NCBI RefSeq assembly: GCF_036173125.1
Contig: NZ_CP108054.1
Span: 4,278,001-4,342,000, forward strand
Reading direction: 5' to 3'
From: Streptomyces sp. NBC_00286
Lineage (GTDB): Bacteria > Actinomycetota > Actinomycetes > Streptomycetales > Streptomycetaceae
DNA length: 64,000 nt
In this document: positions 8,457 to 17,233 of the stretch, in pieces
How the letters are laid out: every line of letters starts with the position of its first letter
Numbering within the stretch: position 1 is the stretch's first letter
The notes under the pieces: generated by a model
Seen by the model: the letters and a program-made list of their open reading frames with translations, nothing else
What the model was told of the DNA's origin: nothing
The model's database searches: none
Translations under genes and position numbers: made by a program

Positions 8457-8496
8457 GGAAAATGTGACACTTGACCCCTTCAGTGTCACATTTTCC
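8457..8496. terminator. 15-bp perfect palindrome, terminator or operator
   Basis: GGAAAATGTGACACT (8457-8471) pairs perfectly with AGTGTCACATTTTCC (8482-8496) around a 10-base loop. The T-run after the stem suits a terminator for the XRE/DUF397 operon. The AT-rich TGTGACACT arms are unusual for this genome and could equally bind a protein. Confidence 0.5.
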
Positions 8497-8504
8497 GTAG
8501 CTCG

Positions 8505-8695
8505 CCTACCCACCCACCGGCCGTCGGCCGCTGAGCCGGCCCGGCGTGCCGGCGAGGCGCGAGCGCGCCCACGCCCTCCGGGTGACCACGTTCCCCAGCC
8601 CACCTACCCACCCACCCGGCCGTCGGCCGCTGAGCCGGCCCGGCGTGCCGGCGAGGCGCGAGCGCGCCCACGCCCTCCGGGTGACCACGTTCCCC
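8505..8695. repeat. Two tandem copies of a ~99-bp non-coding repeat
   Basis: The block beginning CCTACCCACCCACC and running through CCGTCGGCCGCTGAG to CCACGTTCCCCA occurs at about 8505-8596 and again at about 8604-8695. The copies are nearly identical; one C is inserted in copy 2. No coding signal was seen. Between here and 9025 there is no convincing gene, only an imperfect inverted repeat (CCCGAGTCAAGGG near 8768 with CCCTTTACTCGGG near 8828). Confidence 0.8.
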
Positions 8696-9025
8696 ACCGC
8701 ACCCTCGGCCGACCTGGGACACCCTTCCTCGGGCCGCCCGCTCGCTTCTCACCCGTGCTGGAACGGCCCGAGTCAAGGGTCGGCCGGAGGCCGATCGGCG
8801 TAGCCGACGCGTAGCGCAGCGGAGCGCCCTTTACTCGGGACGTGGAAGCACGACACTGACCAAGAAGCGGGCGGTCCCCACGGGACCTTCATAAGCTGAC
8901 GTAGGCCCTCACCCGGCGGAAGGTCGGGCAAGTCCGCCGCGCACCCCTCACAAGCAAGTCCGCGATCGCCCTCGCGCTCGAAGCCCCGGCGCTCGGAGCG
9001 GACAGAGCTCGCGGCTGGTTGAAGC

Positions 9026-9319
9026 TCGTCGACCTGAACGCCAAGCTCGCCCGCCGAGACCATCGCACGCCTGCGCATGCACGACGCGGGCCTCCACCCC
9101 GAGAGCCAAGCCGAACTCCGTACGCCCAACGGGCGCCGCCGCTACCTGGACTTCCTCTTCCGGGCCGAGGGCCTGGCCGTCGAGATCGAGGGCTACGCCT
9201 ACCACGGCACCCGCGAGTCCCACCGCCGTGACATCGCCCGGTTCAACGAGATCCACCAGTGCAAGGAAGTCCGGGACGGCCTCGCCACGCTCCGCGGCTC
9301 CGTAGCGGGGGGATCTTAG
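9026..9319 (+). pseudogene. Remnant of a DUF559 (AbiEi-C/endonuclease-like) protein
   Basis: The frame from about 9038 to 9319 encodes TIARLRMHDAGLHPESQAEL, then YLDFLFRAEGLAVEIEGYAYHGTRESHRRDIARF, which is the core of DUF559 proteins (PD-(D/E)XK-like: the YLDFLF...VEIEGYAYHG block). The N-terminal winged-helix half is missing and the frame just upstream differs, which suggests a frameshift. The C-terminal strand (RVLRVTW) is replaced by an unrelated short tail. It is therefore a decayed fragment. Intact members are linked to AbiE-type systems or are of unknown role. Confidence 0.6.
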
Positions 9320-9424
9320 GTTGTCGGCTTCCGCGGGACTGAGCAGAAGTCATCAGCGCTACCGACCCCAACCCCGCTCCACTTGGCTCGCGCGCCCCGT
9401 CCCTACAAACTCCCTCAAACCCGC

Positions 9425-9470
9425 TTCACCGCCCCCGCAATTCCCCCTTCACCGCCCCCGCAATTCCCCC
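9425..9470. repeat. 23-bp tandem duplication over the end of the acyl-CoA ligase gene
   Basis: The 23-bp unit beginning TTCACCGCCCCCGCAATT is present twice in succession (9425-9447 and 9448-9470), with a partial third copy after it. It spans the stop codon of the reverse-strand ligase gene, so the last codons GELRGR-stop are repeated immediately downstream. Confidence 0.85.
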
Positions 9471-11077
9471 TTCACCACCTTCCCGCTCGCATTCCGAGGC
9501 AACTCCCCCACGAACTCCACCACCCGCGGCACCTTGTAGTTCGCCATCTCGCGGCGCGCCCACGCGATCAGGTCGTCCGAGGTCAGGGTCGAGCCGGGGC
9601 GGCGTACGACATAGGCCTTGCCCACCTCGCCGAGGCGGCCGTCCGGGATGCCGATCACCGCGACGTCCGCCACGTCCGGGTGGAGGCCGAGGAGTTGCTC
9701 GATCTCCGCCGGGTACGCGTTGAAGCCGCCGACGATGAACATGTCCTTGATGCGGTCGGTGATACGGAGGTTGCCCGCGGAATCCAGGACGCCGACATCC
9801 CCCGTACGCAGCCAGCCGTCCGGCGTCAGCACGGTGGCCGTCGACTGCGGGTCCTCGAAGTAGCCCTGCATGACGTTGAAGCCGCGAACCAGGACCTCTC
9901 CCGGGGTGTCGGGCGGCAGGGCCGCTCCCGTCGGGTCCACGACCTTCACCTCCGTGTCCGGGATCGCCCGCCCCGACGTGGACGCGATCACCGCCGGTTC
10001 GTCGCCGCGGCGGCACATCGTGACGATGCCGCTCGCTTCGGAGAGTCCGTACGCGGTCAGGACCGTCCCGACGCCGAGTTCCGTACGGAGGCGTTCCACC
10101 AGCCGGAGGGGGACGACGGCGGCGCCCGTCACCACCAGGCGCAGGGCCGAGAGGTCGTACGAGTCTCGGGACGGGTGGTCCAGGAGGGACTGGTGGAGCG
10201 TCGGTGGGCCGGGGAGGACCGAGATCCGTTCCGAGGCGATGTTCGCCAGCGCCGTGTCGATGTTGAACACCGGCTGCGGGACCATCGTCGCGCCCCGCAT
10301 CAGGCAGGCGATGACACCGGCCTTGTAGCCGAAGGTGTGGAAGAAGGGGTTCACGATCAGGTAGCGGTCGCCGGTACGGAGACCTGCCAGGTCGCTCCAC
10401 ACCTCGTACGCCCGCAGGGTCTGCGCATGCGTGATCACCGCGCCCTTGGGACGGCCGGTCGTACCCGAGGTGAAGATGATGTCGGAGGGAGAGTCGGGGG
10501 ACAGGGCCGCTGAGCGCGCCCGTACCTCCGGCTCCCCCACCCCGTCTCCGCTCGCCAGGAAGTCCTTCCACGTACGGAAGTCGGCGGGCGCGTCGTCCGA
10601 CAGCACCACCACCTGCTCCAGGCACGGCAGTCCGGGGAGCGGTCCGGCACCGGGCCCTTCCGACGTCGGCCCTTCCGACGTCGGCCCCTCCGAAGCCGCC
10701 CTCCGCAACGACGCCACATACGACGTCCCCAAGAACGTCCCCGTCACGAACAACAACCTGGCCCGGCTGCGCTCCAGCACATACGCCGCCTCAGCCCCCT
10801 TGAAGCGCGTGTTCAGCGGTACGAGCACCGCCCCGGCCGACACCGCGCCCAGCGCCGAGACGATCCAGTCCAGCGAGTTCGGCGCCCAGATGGCCACGCG
10901 GTCGCCGGTCTGGACACCGTTCGCGATACAGGCCGCCGCGGCTCGCTCCACGCGGGCGCCCAGTTCCGCGTAGGAGACGCGCGTACGGCCCTCCACGACC
11001 GCCTCGGCGTCCCCGTACCGGTCGGCCGCCGCACGGACCAGCCCCGGGATGCTGCCCCACTCCAGGTCCCCGCGCAT
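9449..11077 (-). CDS. Acyl-CoA ligase (AMP-forming), FadD3-like
   Basis: 542 residues of the ANL superfamily: activates a carboxylic acid to its CoA thioester through an acyl-AMP. Motifs: TSGTTGRPKG (AMP-binding P-loop), AYGLSEASG, DGWLRTGDVG and GNLRITDRIKDMFIVGG, and a C-terminal K in RNASGKVVKGEL. Closest in pattern to FadD3, which activates steroid-ring remnants in mycobacteria; the substrate here is not proven. The ATG at 11077 is chosen because GGGGAGG lies six bases before it; the ATG at 11092 would use no such site. An internal triple repeat (SEGPTSEGPTSEGPG, about residue 135) reflects 15-bp DNA repeats. Divergent from the thiolase operon, sharing two operators. Confidence 0.87.
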   Translation of the reverse strand: MRGDLEWGSIPGLVRAAADRYGDAEAVVEGRTRVSYAELGARVERAAAACIANGVQTGDRVAIWAPNSLDWIVSALGAVSAGAVLVPLNTRFKGAEAAYVLERSRARLLFVTGTFLGTSYVASLRRAASEGPTSEGPTSEGPGAGPLPGLPCLEQVVVLSDDAPADFRTWKDFLASGDGVGEPEVRARSAALSPDSPSDIIFTSGTTGRPKGAVITHAQTLRAYEVWSDLAGLRTGDRYLIVNPFFHTFGYKAGVIACLMRGATMVPQPVFNIDTALANIASERISVLPGPPTLHQSLLDHPSRDSYDLSALRLVVTGAAVVPLRLVERLRTELGVGTVLTAYGLSEASGIVTMCRRGDEPAVIASTSGRAIPDTEVKVVDPTGAALPPDTPGEVLVRGFNVMQGYFEDPQSTATVLTPDGWLRTGDVGVLDSAGNLRITDRIKDMFIVGGFNAYPAEIEQLLGLHPDVADVAVIGIPDGRLGEVGKAYVVRRPGSTLTSDDLIAWARREMANYKVPRVVEFVGELPRNASGKVVKGELRGR

Positions 11078-11112
11078 CGCAAGCCTCCCCATACCAACAG
11101 GCGTACCACTAG

Positions 11113-11154
11113 CTGACTACCCGTCAGATTAGCTGTAGCCTGACGCACTGTCAG
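11113..11154. promoter_or_regulatory. Paired operators and divergent promoters (ligase / thiolase operon)
   Basis: Two palindromes of the common type lie here: CTGACT-ACC-CGTCAG (11113-11127) and CTGACG-CAC-TGTCAG (11140-11154). Forward promoter: -35 CTGACT (11113-11118), 17-bp spacer, -10 TAGCCT (11136-11141). Reverse promoter: -35 CTGACA (11154-11149), 17-bp spacer, -10 TAATCT (11131-11126). Each operator thus holds the -35 of one promoter and touches the -10 of the other, so one regulator could silence both directions. Confidence 0.7.
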
Positions 11155-11183
11155 CAGTACGGACTCCAGGGAGGTACGTACCC

Positions 11184-12332
11184 ATGGCCGGGCTCAAGGA
11201 CGCGACCGCCATCGTCGGCATCGGTCAGACCCCATTCGCCAAGCAACTCCCGGAGTCCGAGAAGACCTTGGCCTGCCGCGCCGTACTCGCCGCGCTCGAC
11301 GACGCCGGGATCCCGCCGAGCGAGGTCGACGCGCTCGCCTCGTACACGATGGAGGAGACCGACGAGGTCGAGCTGGCGAAGGCGATCGGCGCCGGGGATC
11401 TCACCTTCTTCAGCAAGGTGGGCTACGGCGGGGGCGGTTCGTGCGCCACCGTCGCCCATCTCGCGGCCGCGATCGCCACCGGGCAGGCCTCCGTCGGGGT
11501 CGCCTGGCGGTCGCGGAAGCGGGGTTCCGGGCCGAGGCCCTGGAAGAACACGGCCGTCCAACTCCCCACCCCCGCCCAGTGGACCCGCCCCTTCGGCCTC
11601 CTCCGCCCGGCCGACGAGATCGCCATGCTCGCGCGCCGCTATATGCACGAGTACGGCGCGACCCGCGACCACCTCTTCAACGTCGCCCTCGCCTGCCGCA
11701 ACCGCGCCAACCAGAACCCCGCCGCGATGATGTACGAGCGCCCGCTGACCCGCGAGATGTACATGACCTCCCGCTGGATCAGCGAACCCCTCTGCCTCTT
11801 CGACAACTGCCTCGAGACGGACGGGGCGTTGGCCTGCGTGATCGTGTCGAAGGAACGGGCCCGCGACTGCCGGCACACACCCGTGTACGTCCACTCCGCC
11901 GCCCAGGGCCTGCCCGCCCAGCACCACGGCATGGTCAACTACTGGAACGACGACCCGCTGACCGGCCCGGCGTGGACCGCCGCCCGACACCTGTGGAAGC
12001 AGGCGGACTTCGGCCCACATGACGTGGATGTCGCGCAGATCTACGACGCCTTCACGGCACTCATCCCGCTCTCCCTCGAGGGCTACGGCTTCTGCGATCG
12101 CGGCGAGGGCGGGGCGTTCACGGAAGGGGGCGCTCTCGAGATGGGAGGGCGGCTGCCGATCAACACCAGCGGCGGAGGACTCTCCGAGGCGTACGTCCAT
12201 GGCTTCAACCTCATCAACGAGGGCGTGAAGCAGTTGCGCGGGACGAGCACCGCCCAGGTCCCGGACGCTTCGACGTGCCTGGTCACGGCGGGCGAGGGGG
12301 TTCCGACCTCCGCGATCCTCCTACGGAACTGA
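11184..12332 (+). CDS. SCP-x-type thiolase / acetyl-CoA acetyltransferase-like protein
   Basis: 382 residues of the lipid-transfer/SCP-x thiolase family. Motifs: AIVGIGQTPF at the start, GGGGSCATVAH (Cys87 aligns with the thiolase nucleophile), AQIYDAFTALIPL with the tyrosine used by Ltp2-type aldolases, and GGRLPINTSGGGLSEAYVHG near the end. Family members cleave beta-keto or beta-hydroxy acyl-CoAs in side-chain degradation, often together with a DUF35 protein such as the next gene encodes. It starts at an ATG behind GGGAGG. First gene of a three-gene operon controlled by the operators at 11113-11154. Confidence 0.88.
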   Translation: MAGLKDATAIVGIGQTPFAKQLPESEKTLACRAVLAALDDAGIPPSEVDALASYTMEETDEVELAKAIGAGDLTFFSKVGYGGGGSCATVAHLAAAIATGQASVGVAWRSRKRGSGPRPWKNTAVQLPTPAQWTRPFGLLRPADEIAMLARRYMHEYGATRDHLFNVALACRNRANQNPAAMMYERPLTREMYMTSRWISEPLCLFDNCLETDGALACVIVSKERARDCRHTPVYVHSAAQGLPAQHHGMVNYWNDDPLTGPAWTAARHLWKQADFGPHDVDVAQIYDAFTALIPLSLEGYGFCDRGEGGAFTEGGALEMGGRLPINTSGGGLSEAYVHGFNLINEGVKQLRGTSTAQVPDASTCLVTAGEGVPTSAILLRN

Positions 12333-12386
12333 CGAGCTGAGGAACATGAGGAGTACGTGGACTATGAGGAGCATGAGGAGTTGACG

Positions 12387-12833
12387 ATGCCAGCGCCGGG
12401 AGATTCTCCGTCCCTCCTGTCCCCCGTCCTCGACGACGACGGCGCCCCCTTCTGGGAGTACGCCGCCCGAGGCGAACTCCGCGTCCAGGCCTGCGCCGAC
12501 TGCGGCGAACTCCGGTTCCCGCCGCGGCCCTGCTGCCCCCACTGCCAGTCCTTCGCGAACAAGTGGCGGCTGATGAGCGGGAAGGGGCGGATCTGGTCGT
12601 ACGTCGTCCCGCATCCGCCGCTGCTTCCGGCGTACGCGGAGCTGGCGCCGTACAACGTGATCGTCGTCGAACTCGCCGAGGCGCCGCACATCCGGCTCGT
12701 CGGGAATCTCGTCAGCGGCGCCGGCGCCGCCCTCAACTCCCTTCCGCCGGAACGGATTCGGATCGGCGCGAAGGTGCAGGTGGTGTTCGAGGGAACGGCC
12801 CACCTCCCCCAGTGGACCCTGGAGCGCCCGTGA
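12387..12833 (+). CDS. DUF35 zinc-ribbon/OB-fold protein, thiolase partner
   Basis: 148 residues with a zinc ribbon at Cys36, Cys39, Cys50 and Cys53 (CADC and CCPHC) followed by an OB fold (GRIWSYVVPHPPLLP, NVIVVELAEAPHIRLVGN). DUF35 proteins bind SCP-x thiolases and Ltp aldolases, or MaoC-like hydratases, and deliver CoA substrates. GAGGAG eight bases upstream fixes the ATG at 12387; an ATG at 12357 in the same frame lacks such a site. It overlaps the next gene as GTGA. Together with the preceding thiolase it may form a retro-aldolase or thiolase complex. Confidence 0.85.
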   Translation: MPAPGDSPSLLSPVLDDDGAPFWEYAARGELRVQACADCGELRFPPRPCCPHCQSFANKWRLMSGKGRIWSYVVPHPPLLPAYAELAPYNVIVVELAEAPHIRLVGNLVSGAGAALNSLPPERIRIGAKVQVVFEGTAHLPQWTLERP

Positions 12834-13603
12834 CCATACGCCTCACCACGGACAAGGGCACCGGCGTCGCCGTCGTCACCCTCGACCGGCCCGAGCGGCT
12901 GAACGCGATCGATGTCGCCATGGCCGACGAACTCACTCAGGTATGGCGTGAGTTGCGGTTCGACGACTCCGTACGGGCCGTCGTGCTCACGGGAGCCGGG
13001 GAGCGGGCCTTCTGCACCGGCCTCGACCGGGACGCCGTCGTCCCGCAGCCGAACTCGCCGTACATGCAGGACGATCCGCTGCTGCGCATCGGGCCGAAGA
13101 CGAACGACCTGTGGAAGCCGGTCGTCGCCGCCGTGGAGGGGATGGCCTGTGGCGGGGCCTTCTACCTGCTCGGCGAGAGCGACTTCCTCATCGCCGGTGC
13201 CGACGCCACCTTCTTCGACCCGCACACCACGTACGGCATGGTCAGCGCGTACGAGTCGGTGCTGATGGCACAGCGGATGCCGTACGGGGAGGTCGCGCGG
13301 ATGATGCTGATGGGGACGGCGGAGCGGATCTCGGCGCGGCGGGCGTATGAGGTCGGACTGGTGTCCGAACTCACCGAGGCGGGCGGGGCGTTGAACGCCG
13401 CGGCCGCCTGCGCCGGTGTCATCGCCGGGTATCCGACGGAGGGCGTACAGGGCACTGTCCGCGCACTGTGGGCAGCGAAGGAGGCCGGCCTGGCGCAGGG
13501 GTTCGCGCAGGCCCCACATCTCATCTCGCTGGGGAACCTGCCCGCGGCCCGCCAGGCGGAACTGTTCGCTGCCCGGCGAGCGGGCGGTTATCGCGTCCGA
13601 TGA
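12830..13603 (+). CDS. Enoyl-CoA hydratase/isomerase family protein
   Basis: 257 residues of the crotonase fold, from a GTG overlapping the DUF35 stop. Features: LDRPERLNAIDVAM, the oxyanion-hole segment GERAFCTGLDRDAV, then VEGMACGGAFYLLGESDFLIA and ADATFFDPHTTYGMV. The usual Glu pair of hydratases is not obvious at the second position, so it may act as hydratase, isomerase or hydrolase. Last gene of the thiolase/DUF35 operon. It is followed by a long hairpin array that separates it from the convergent afsK gene. Confidence 0.85.
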   Translation: MTIRLTTDKGTGVAVVTLDRPERLNAIDVAMADELTQVWRELRFDDSVRAVVLTGAGERAFCTGLDRDAVVPQPNSPYMQDDPLLRIGPKTNDLWKPVVAAVEGMACGGAFYLLGESDFLIAGADATFFDPHTTYGMVSAYESVLMAQRMPYGEVARMMLMGTAERISARRAYEVGLVSELTEAGGALNAAAACAGVIAGYPTEGVQGTVRALWAAKEAGLAQGFAQAPHLISLGNLPAARQAELFAARRAGGYRVR

Positions 13604-13709
13604 GGAGGCGGTGTGTCAGTCAGCTCGCGGGTGCAAGCCGGTCGGCCACGCAGGGGTCGACCCGCGTCGCAACGCCCTGGCTGGACAGGTCCACTTGTAC
13701 CGTCGCCGT

Positions 13710-14560
13710 TTAAGTGGGTCCGGGGCGCAGCCTGAGCAGGGCCTGGGGCAGAGCCCGAAGGGGGTCCGGGGCAGAACCCCGAGCGGGGGCCAAGGGCGCA
13801 ACCCTGGAAGAGGGCCAGGGACAGAGCCCCGAGCGGGGGCCAAGGGCGCAACCCCAACGGGGGTCCAGGGCAGAGCCCCGAGCGGGACCGGGGCGCGGAA
13901 CTCTAAGGGCGGGCCGGGGCGCAGCCCCGAGCAGGGCCGGAGACGCATCCCCGAGCAGGGCCCAGGGCAGAGCCCGAAGGGGGTCCGGGGCAGAACCCCG
14001 AGCGGGGGCCAAGGGCGCAACCCCAACGGGGGTCCAGGGCAGAGCCCCGAGCGGGACCGGGGCGCGGAACTCTAAGGGCGGGCCGGGGCGCAGCCCCGAG
14101 CAGGGCCGGAGACGCATCCCCGAGCAGGGCCCGGGGCAGAGCCCGAAGGGGGTCCGGGGCAGAACCCCGAGCGGGGGCCAAGGGCGCAACCCTGGAAGAG
14201 GGCCAGGGACAGAGCCCCGAGCGGGGGCCAAGGGCGCAACCCCAACGGGGGTCCAGGGCAGAGCCCCGAGCGGGACCGGGGGCGGAACTCTAAGGGCGGG
14301 CCGGGGCGCAGCCCCGAGCAGGGCCGGAGACGCATCCCCGAGCAGGGCCCGGGGGCGCCGCCCTAAGAGGGTCTGGGCGCGGAGCCTCCAGCGGGACCGG
14401 GGCGCAGCCCCAAGGGGAGTCCGGGGCGCAGCCCCAAGCGGAACCGGGGGGCGGAACCCCGAGGGGGTCCGGGGCGCAGCCCCAAGGGGTTCCGGGGCAT
14501 AGCCCCGAGCAGGGCTAGGGGCTATGCCCCGAAGGGGGTCTGGGGGCGTAGCCCCCAGCG
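13710..14560. repeat. Long intergenic array of short hairpin units
   Basis: About 850 bp made of units such as CCGGGGCGCAGCCCCGAG, each a mini-hairpin (GGGGC, GCA loop, GCCCC), joined by variable linkers. A higher-order pattern is visible: CCCGAAGGGGGTCC recurs at 13754, 13973 and 14142 (steps of 219 and 169 bp) with copied blocks between, for example GGAACTCTAAGGGCGGGCC three times. Long open frames exist but only as products of the repeat. It sits between convergent genes and may stop transcription. The stretch 13604-13709 shows nothing else. Confidence 0.85.
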
Positions 14561-14621
14561 GGGCCCGGGGCCGGCCCCGGGATGGGACGGGTAGGGGCGG
14601 CGGGGGCGAAACAAGCCCCCG

Positions 14622-17012
14622 TCACGACGTCCGTGCCGTCCCCGTCCCCTTCTCCGCGTCCAACGCGTACACGCACCGGTCCTTGCTGCACGCGTACACC
14701 ACCCCGTCCTTGACGACCGGCGCACCCGTGATCTCGCCGCCCGTGGCGAGCTTCCAGCGCAGGCGGCCGTCGTCGGCCTTCAGGGTGTACAGAAGGTGGT
14801 CCGTGGAGCCGAAGTGGATGCGGCCGTCGGCCACCGCAGGGGAGCCGACGAGGTCGCCGCCAGCCTGGAAGCGCCACTGAGGGGTGCCGGTGACGGCGTT
14901 CAGGGTGTAGAGGCCCTTGCCGCTGCCCACGTGGACGTGCCCGGCCTCGACGAGCACGGGGTCGATCGAGGCCCGGGACTCGGTGGCGATACGCCAGCGG
15001 TCACGGCCATCCGTGGCGTCGAGCGCGTACACCGTACCGAGGTAGTCGGCGAGGTAGACCCCGCCACCCGTGACGGCGGGCCCGGGCGCGAAGGTCGGCG
15101 GGCTCAGGAAGACGGCGGGCGCCTCGAAGTGCCAGCGGACGTGTCCGCCGGCGACATCGATGGCGAGGACACGGGTGCCGGCGGACACGTACACGTACCC
15201 GTCGTCGCCATGGGTGAGCCGGAGCGGAACGCCGCCGCAGGAGGCCGCGTCACCGATCGGATAGGACCAGCGCTCGTCGCCCGTACGCGCGTCGAGGGCA
15301 CGCAGCCGGGCGTCCTTCCACACGTACACCGTTCCGTCGTGGATGACGGGCCCGGCCTCGGGGGACTCGAAGTCGGCCTGGGCACCGGTGAGTTCCCAGA
15401 GCTTCTGGCCGCTGGAAGCCTCCCAGGCCTGTACGCCGCCGCCGCGGGTGCCGGTGACGACGGTGCCGCGGTCGGCCTTGAGGGAGTACACCCAGGCGTC
15501 GGTCGGCAGCCGCCACAGGTCGCCGCCCTCGCGGGCGTCCAGGGCGAAGAGGGTGGGCCCGTCCGAGGCGTGGATCCGGCCGTCCGAGACGGTCATCGAC
15601 CAGGCGACGTCCCGCGTCTTGAAGCGGCGGCGGCCGGTCCCCACGTCGAGGGCGTGCACTTCGAAGGAGGTGACGTAGACGAGATCGCCGGCGACGGCGG
15701 GCGTACCCCACACGTCGTTCGACATACGGAAGCGCCACGGCCGCCAGGACGAGCCGGAGTCGGGCTCGGGGGCCGCCGTGGGCGCGGGTACGGCGGGGTC
15801 GGCGCCGTTGACGCCGGGGCGCGGGCGGGCCCAGGAGGCGGCGAGTCCCGCGTCCGGAGGAGGCGCCTTCACGGCGGCGGCGCGGGCGTCGGAGACCCGC
15901 GGGCCCGGCCCGATGGGCACGGGGGCCCCTGCGAGTCGTACGGGCCCGTTGTCGGGAGCGCCACCGTGCCGGCCGGCGCCCGCGCCGACGGGGACGGGCG
16001 GGTCATGCGCCGGCGGAGGCGGCACCGCAGGCGCCGCGGGCCCGGCGGCGGCCCCGGCATCGGGCGCACCCCGCCCGCCACTGCGCCCGCCGCCGGACGA
16101 CGACGGCTTCGCCGGACGCCCCCCGCGCCGCGTCTCGATCAGGCTCACCGCCCGCTCGGGCAGCCACGCGGACGCCGTACCGCTGTCGTCGGAGCCCGAG
16201 CCGAACAGATGCGGGGCGAGCTGGGCCTGGAGGTCGGCGGGGTTGGGGCGGGCCGTGGCCTCCATCTGCATACAGGACTCGATCAGCGGCCGCAGTTCCT
16301 CGGGGAGGCCTTCGAGGTCCGGACCTTCCCGCAGCAGCATGAAGACGGTCTCTACGGGGTTCGCGCCGTGGAAGGGCGCATGGCCGGTGGCGGCGAACAC
16401 GAGCATCGAGCCGAGCGAGAACACATCGCTCGCACCGGTCACGCTGCGTGAGTCCTTGGCCTGCTCCGGTGACATATAGGCAGGGGTGCCGACGGCGACG
16501 TTGGTCATCGTCAGCCGGGTGTTGGAGACACCGGACGCGATACCGAAGTCGATCACGCGCGGTCCGTCCTCGACGACGAGGACGTTCGAGGGCTTCAGGT
16601 CGCGGTGGACGAGCCCGGCGCCGTGGATCGACTGCAGCGCCTCCGCGACGCCCGCCGCCAGCCAGCGCACCGCCTGGGCCGGGAGCGGCCCGCACTCGGT
16701 CACTATCTCCTCGAGCGAGGGCGCGGGCACGAACGCGGTGGCCAGCCACGGCACGGCCGCGCGCGGGTCGGCGTCGACCACAGCCGCCGTGTAGAAGCCG
16801 GACACGGCACGGGCCGCCTCGACCTCGCGCGCGAAGCGGACCCGGAACAGCTGGTCCTCGGCGAGTTCCGTACGGACCGTCTTGATCGCCACCCGCCGGC
16901 CCGAAGCCGAGCGCGCCAGATAGACCAGCCCCATGCCGCCGGCACCCAGCCGTCCCAGCACCTCGAACGGCCCGATCCGTCGCGGATCGTGCTGCGTCAG
17001 CTGATCCACCAC
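14622..17012 (-). CDS. afsK: AfsK-type membrane-associated Ser/Thr protein kinase with PQQ-like propeller
   Basis: 797 residues, matching AfsK (about 799) in length and, from memory, in sequence ([18 protein letters not shown]). Kinase: glycine loop [14 protein letters not shown], Lys44, HRDLKPSN with Asp138, DFG at 155-157, [13 protein letters not shown] in the activation segment. A Pro/Ala-rich linker (about 330-450) leads to a C-terminal propeller of repeated PQQ-like strands ([42 protein letters not shown]). AfsK autophosphorylates, is held back by KbpA, and phosphorylates AfsR. GTG at 17012 follows GGGAGG; a second GTG at 17009 is possible. In S. coelicolor afsK lies close to afsR/afsS; here about 9 kb separates them. 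Confidence 0.92.
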   Translation of the reverse strand: MVDQLTQHDPRRIGPFEVLGRLGAGGMGLVYLARSASGRRVAIKTVRTELAEDQLFRVRFAREVEAARAVSGFYTAAVVDADPRAAVPWLATAFVPAPSLEEIVTECGPLPAQAVRWLAAGVAEALQSIHGAGLVHRDLKPSNVLVVEDGPRVIDFGIASGVSNTRLTMTNVAVGTPAYMSPEQAKDSRSVTGASDVFSLGSMLVFAATGHAPFHGANPVETVFMLLREGPDLEGLPEELRPLIESCMQMEATARPNPADLQAQLAPHLFGSGSDDSGTASAWLPERAVSLIETRRGGRPAKPSSSGGGRSGGRGAPDAGAAAGPAAPAVPPPPAHDPPVPVGAGAGRHGGAPDNGPVRLAGAPVPIGPGPRVSDARAAAVKAPPPDAGLAASWARPRPGVNGADPAVPAPTAAPEPDSGSSWRPWRFRMSNDVWGTPAVAGDLVYVTSFEVHALDVGTGRRRFKTRDVAWSMTVSDGRIHASDGPTLFALDAREGGDLWRLPTDAWVYSLKADRGTVVTGTRGGGVQAWEASSGQKLWELTGAQADFESPEAGPVIHDGTVYVWKDARLRALDARTGDERWSYPIGDAASCGGVPLRLTHGDDGYVYVSAGTRVLAIDVAGGHVRWHFEAPAVFLSPPTFAPGPAVTGGGVYLADYLGTVYALDATDGRDRWRIATESRASIDPVLVEAGHVHVGSGKGLYTLNAVTGTPQWRFQAGGDLVGSPAVADGRIHFGSTDHLLYTLKADDGRLRWKLATGGEITGAPVVKDGVVYACSKDRCVYALDAEKGTGTARTS

Positions 17013-17233
17013 TTGCCTGCCACCTCCCCGTACGCGGCTGTGTTTCCAGCCACTGCGCAGCGTCTCACCACCGAACCGCTCCGGCGGCACGCACTCCGAT
17101 TCTTCCTGGCCCGGCCACCGGTTGCGAACCCGGGGCCGGACCTGGATGTCTCAGGGCGTTCCGGGACAATTACGTCACGTCTCACTCGCCGCTCAGTACC
17201 TTTCTGTACTTTTTCAGCGCTTCTCGACTGTCT

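Noticed and set aside
13714..14502. 262-residue open frame across the hairpin array
   Set aside because: Composition is only GxxPERGP-type repeats, the frame is open because GC-rich repeats lack stops, and several frames on both strands are equally open.
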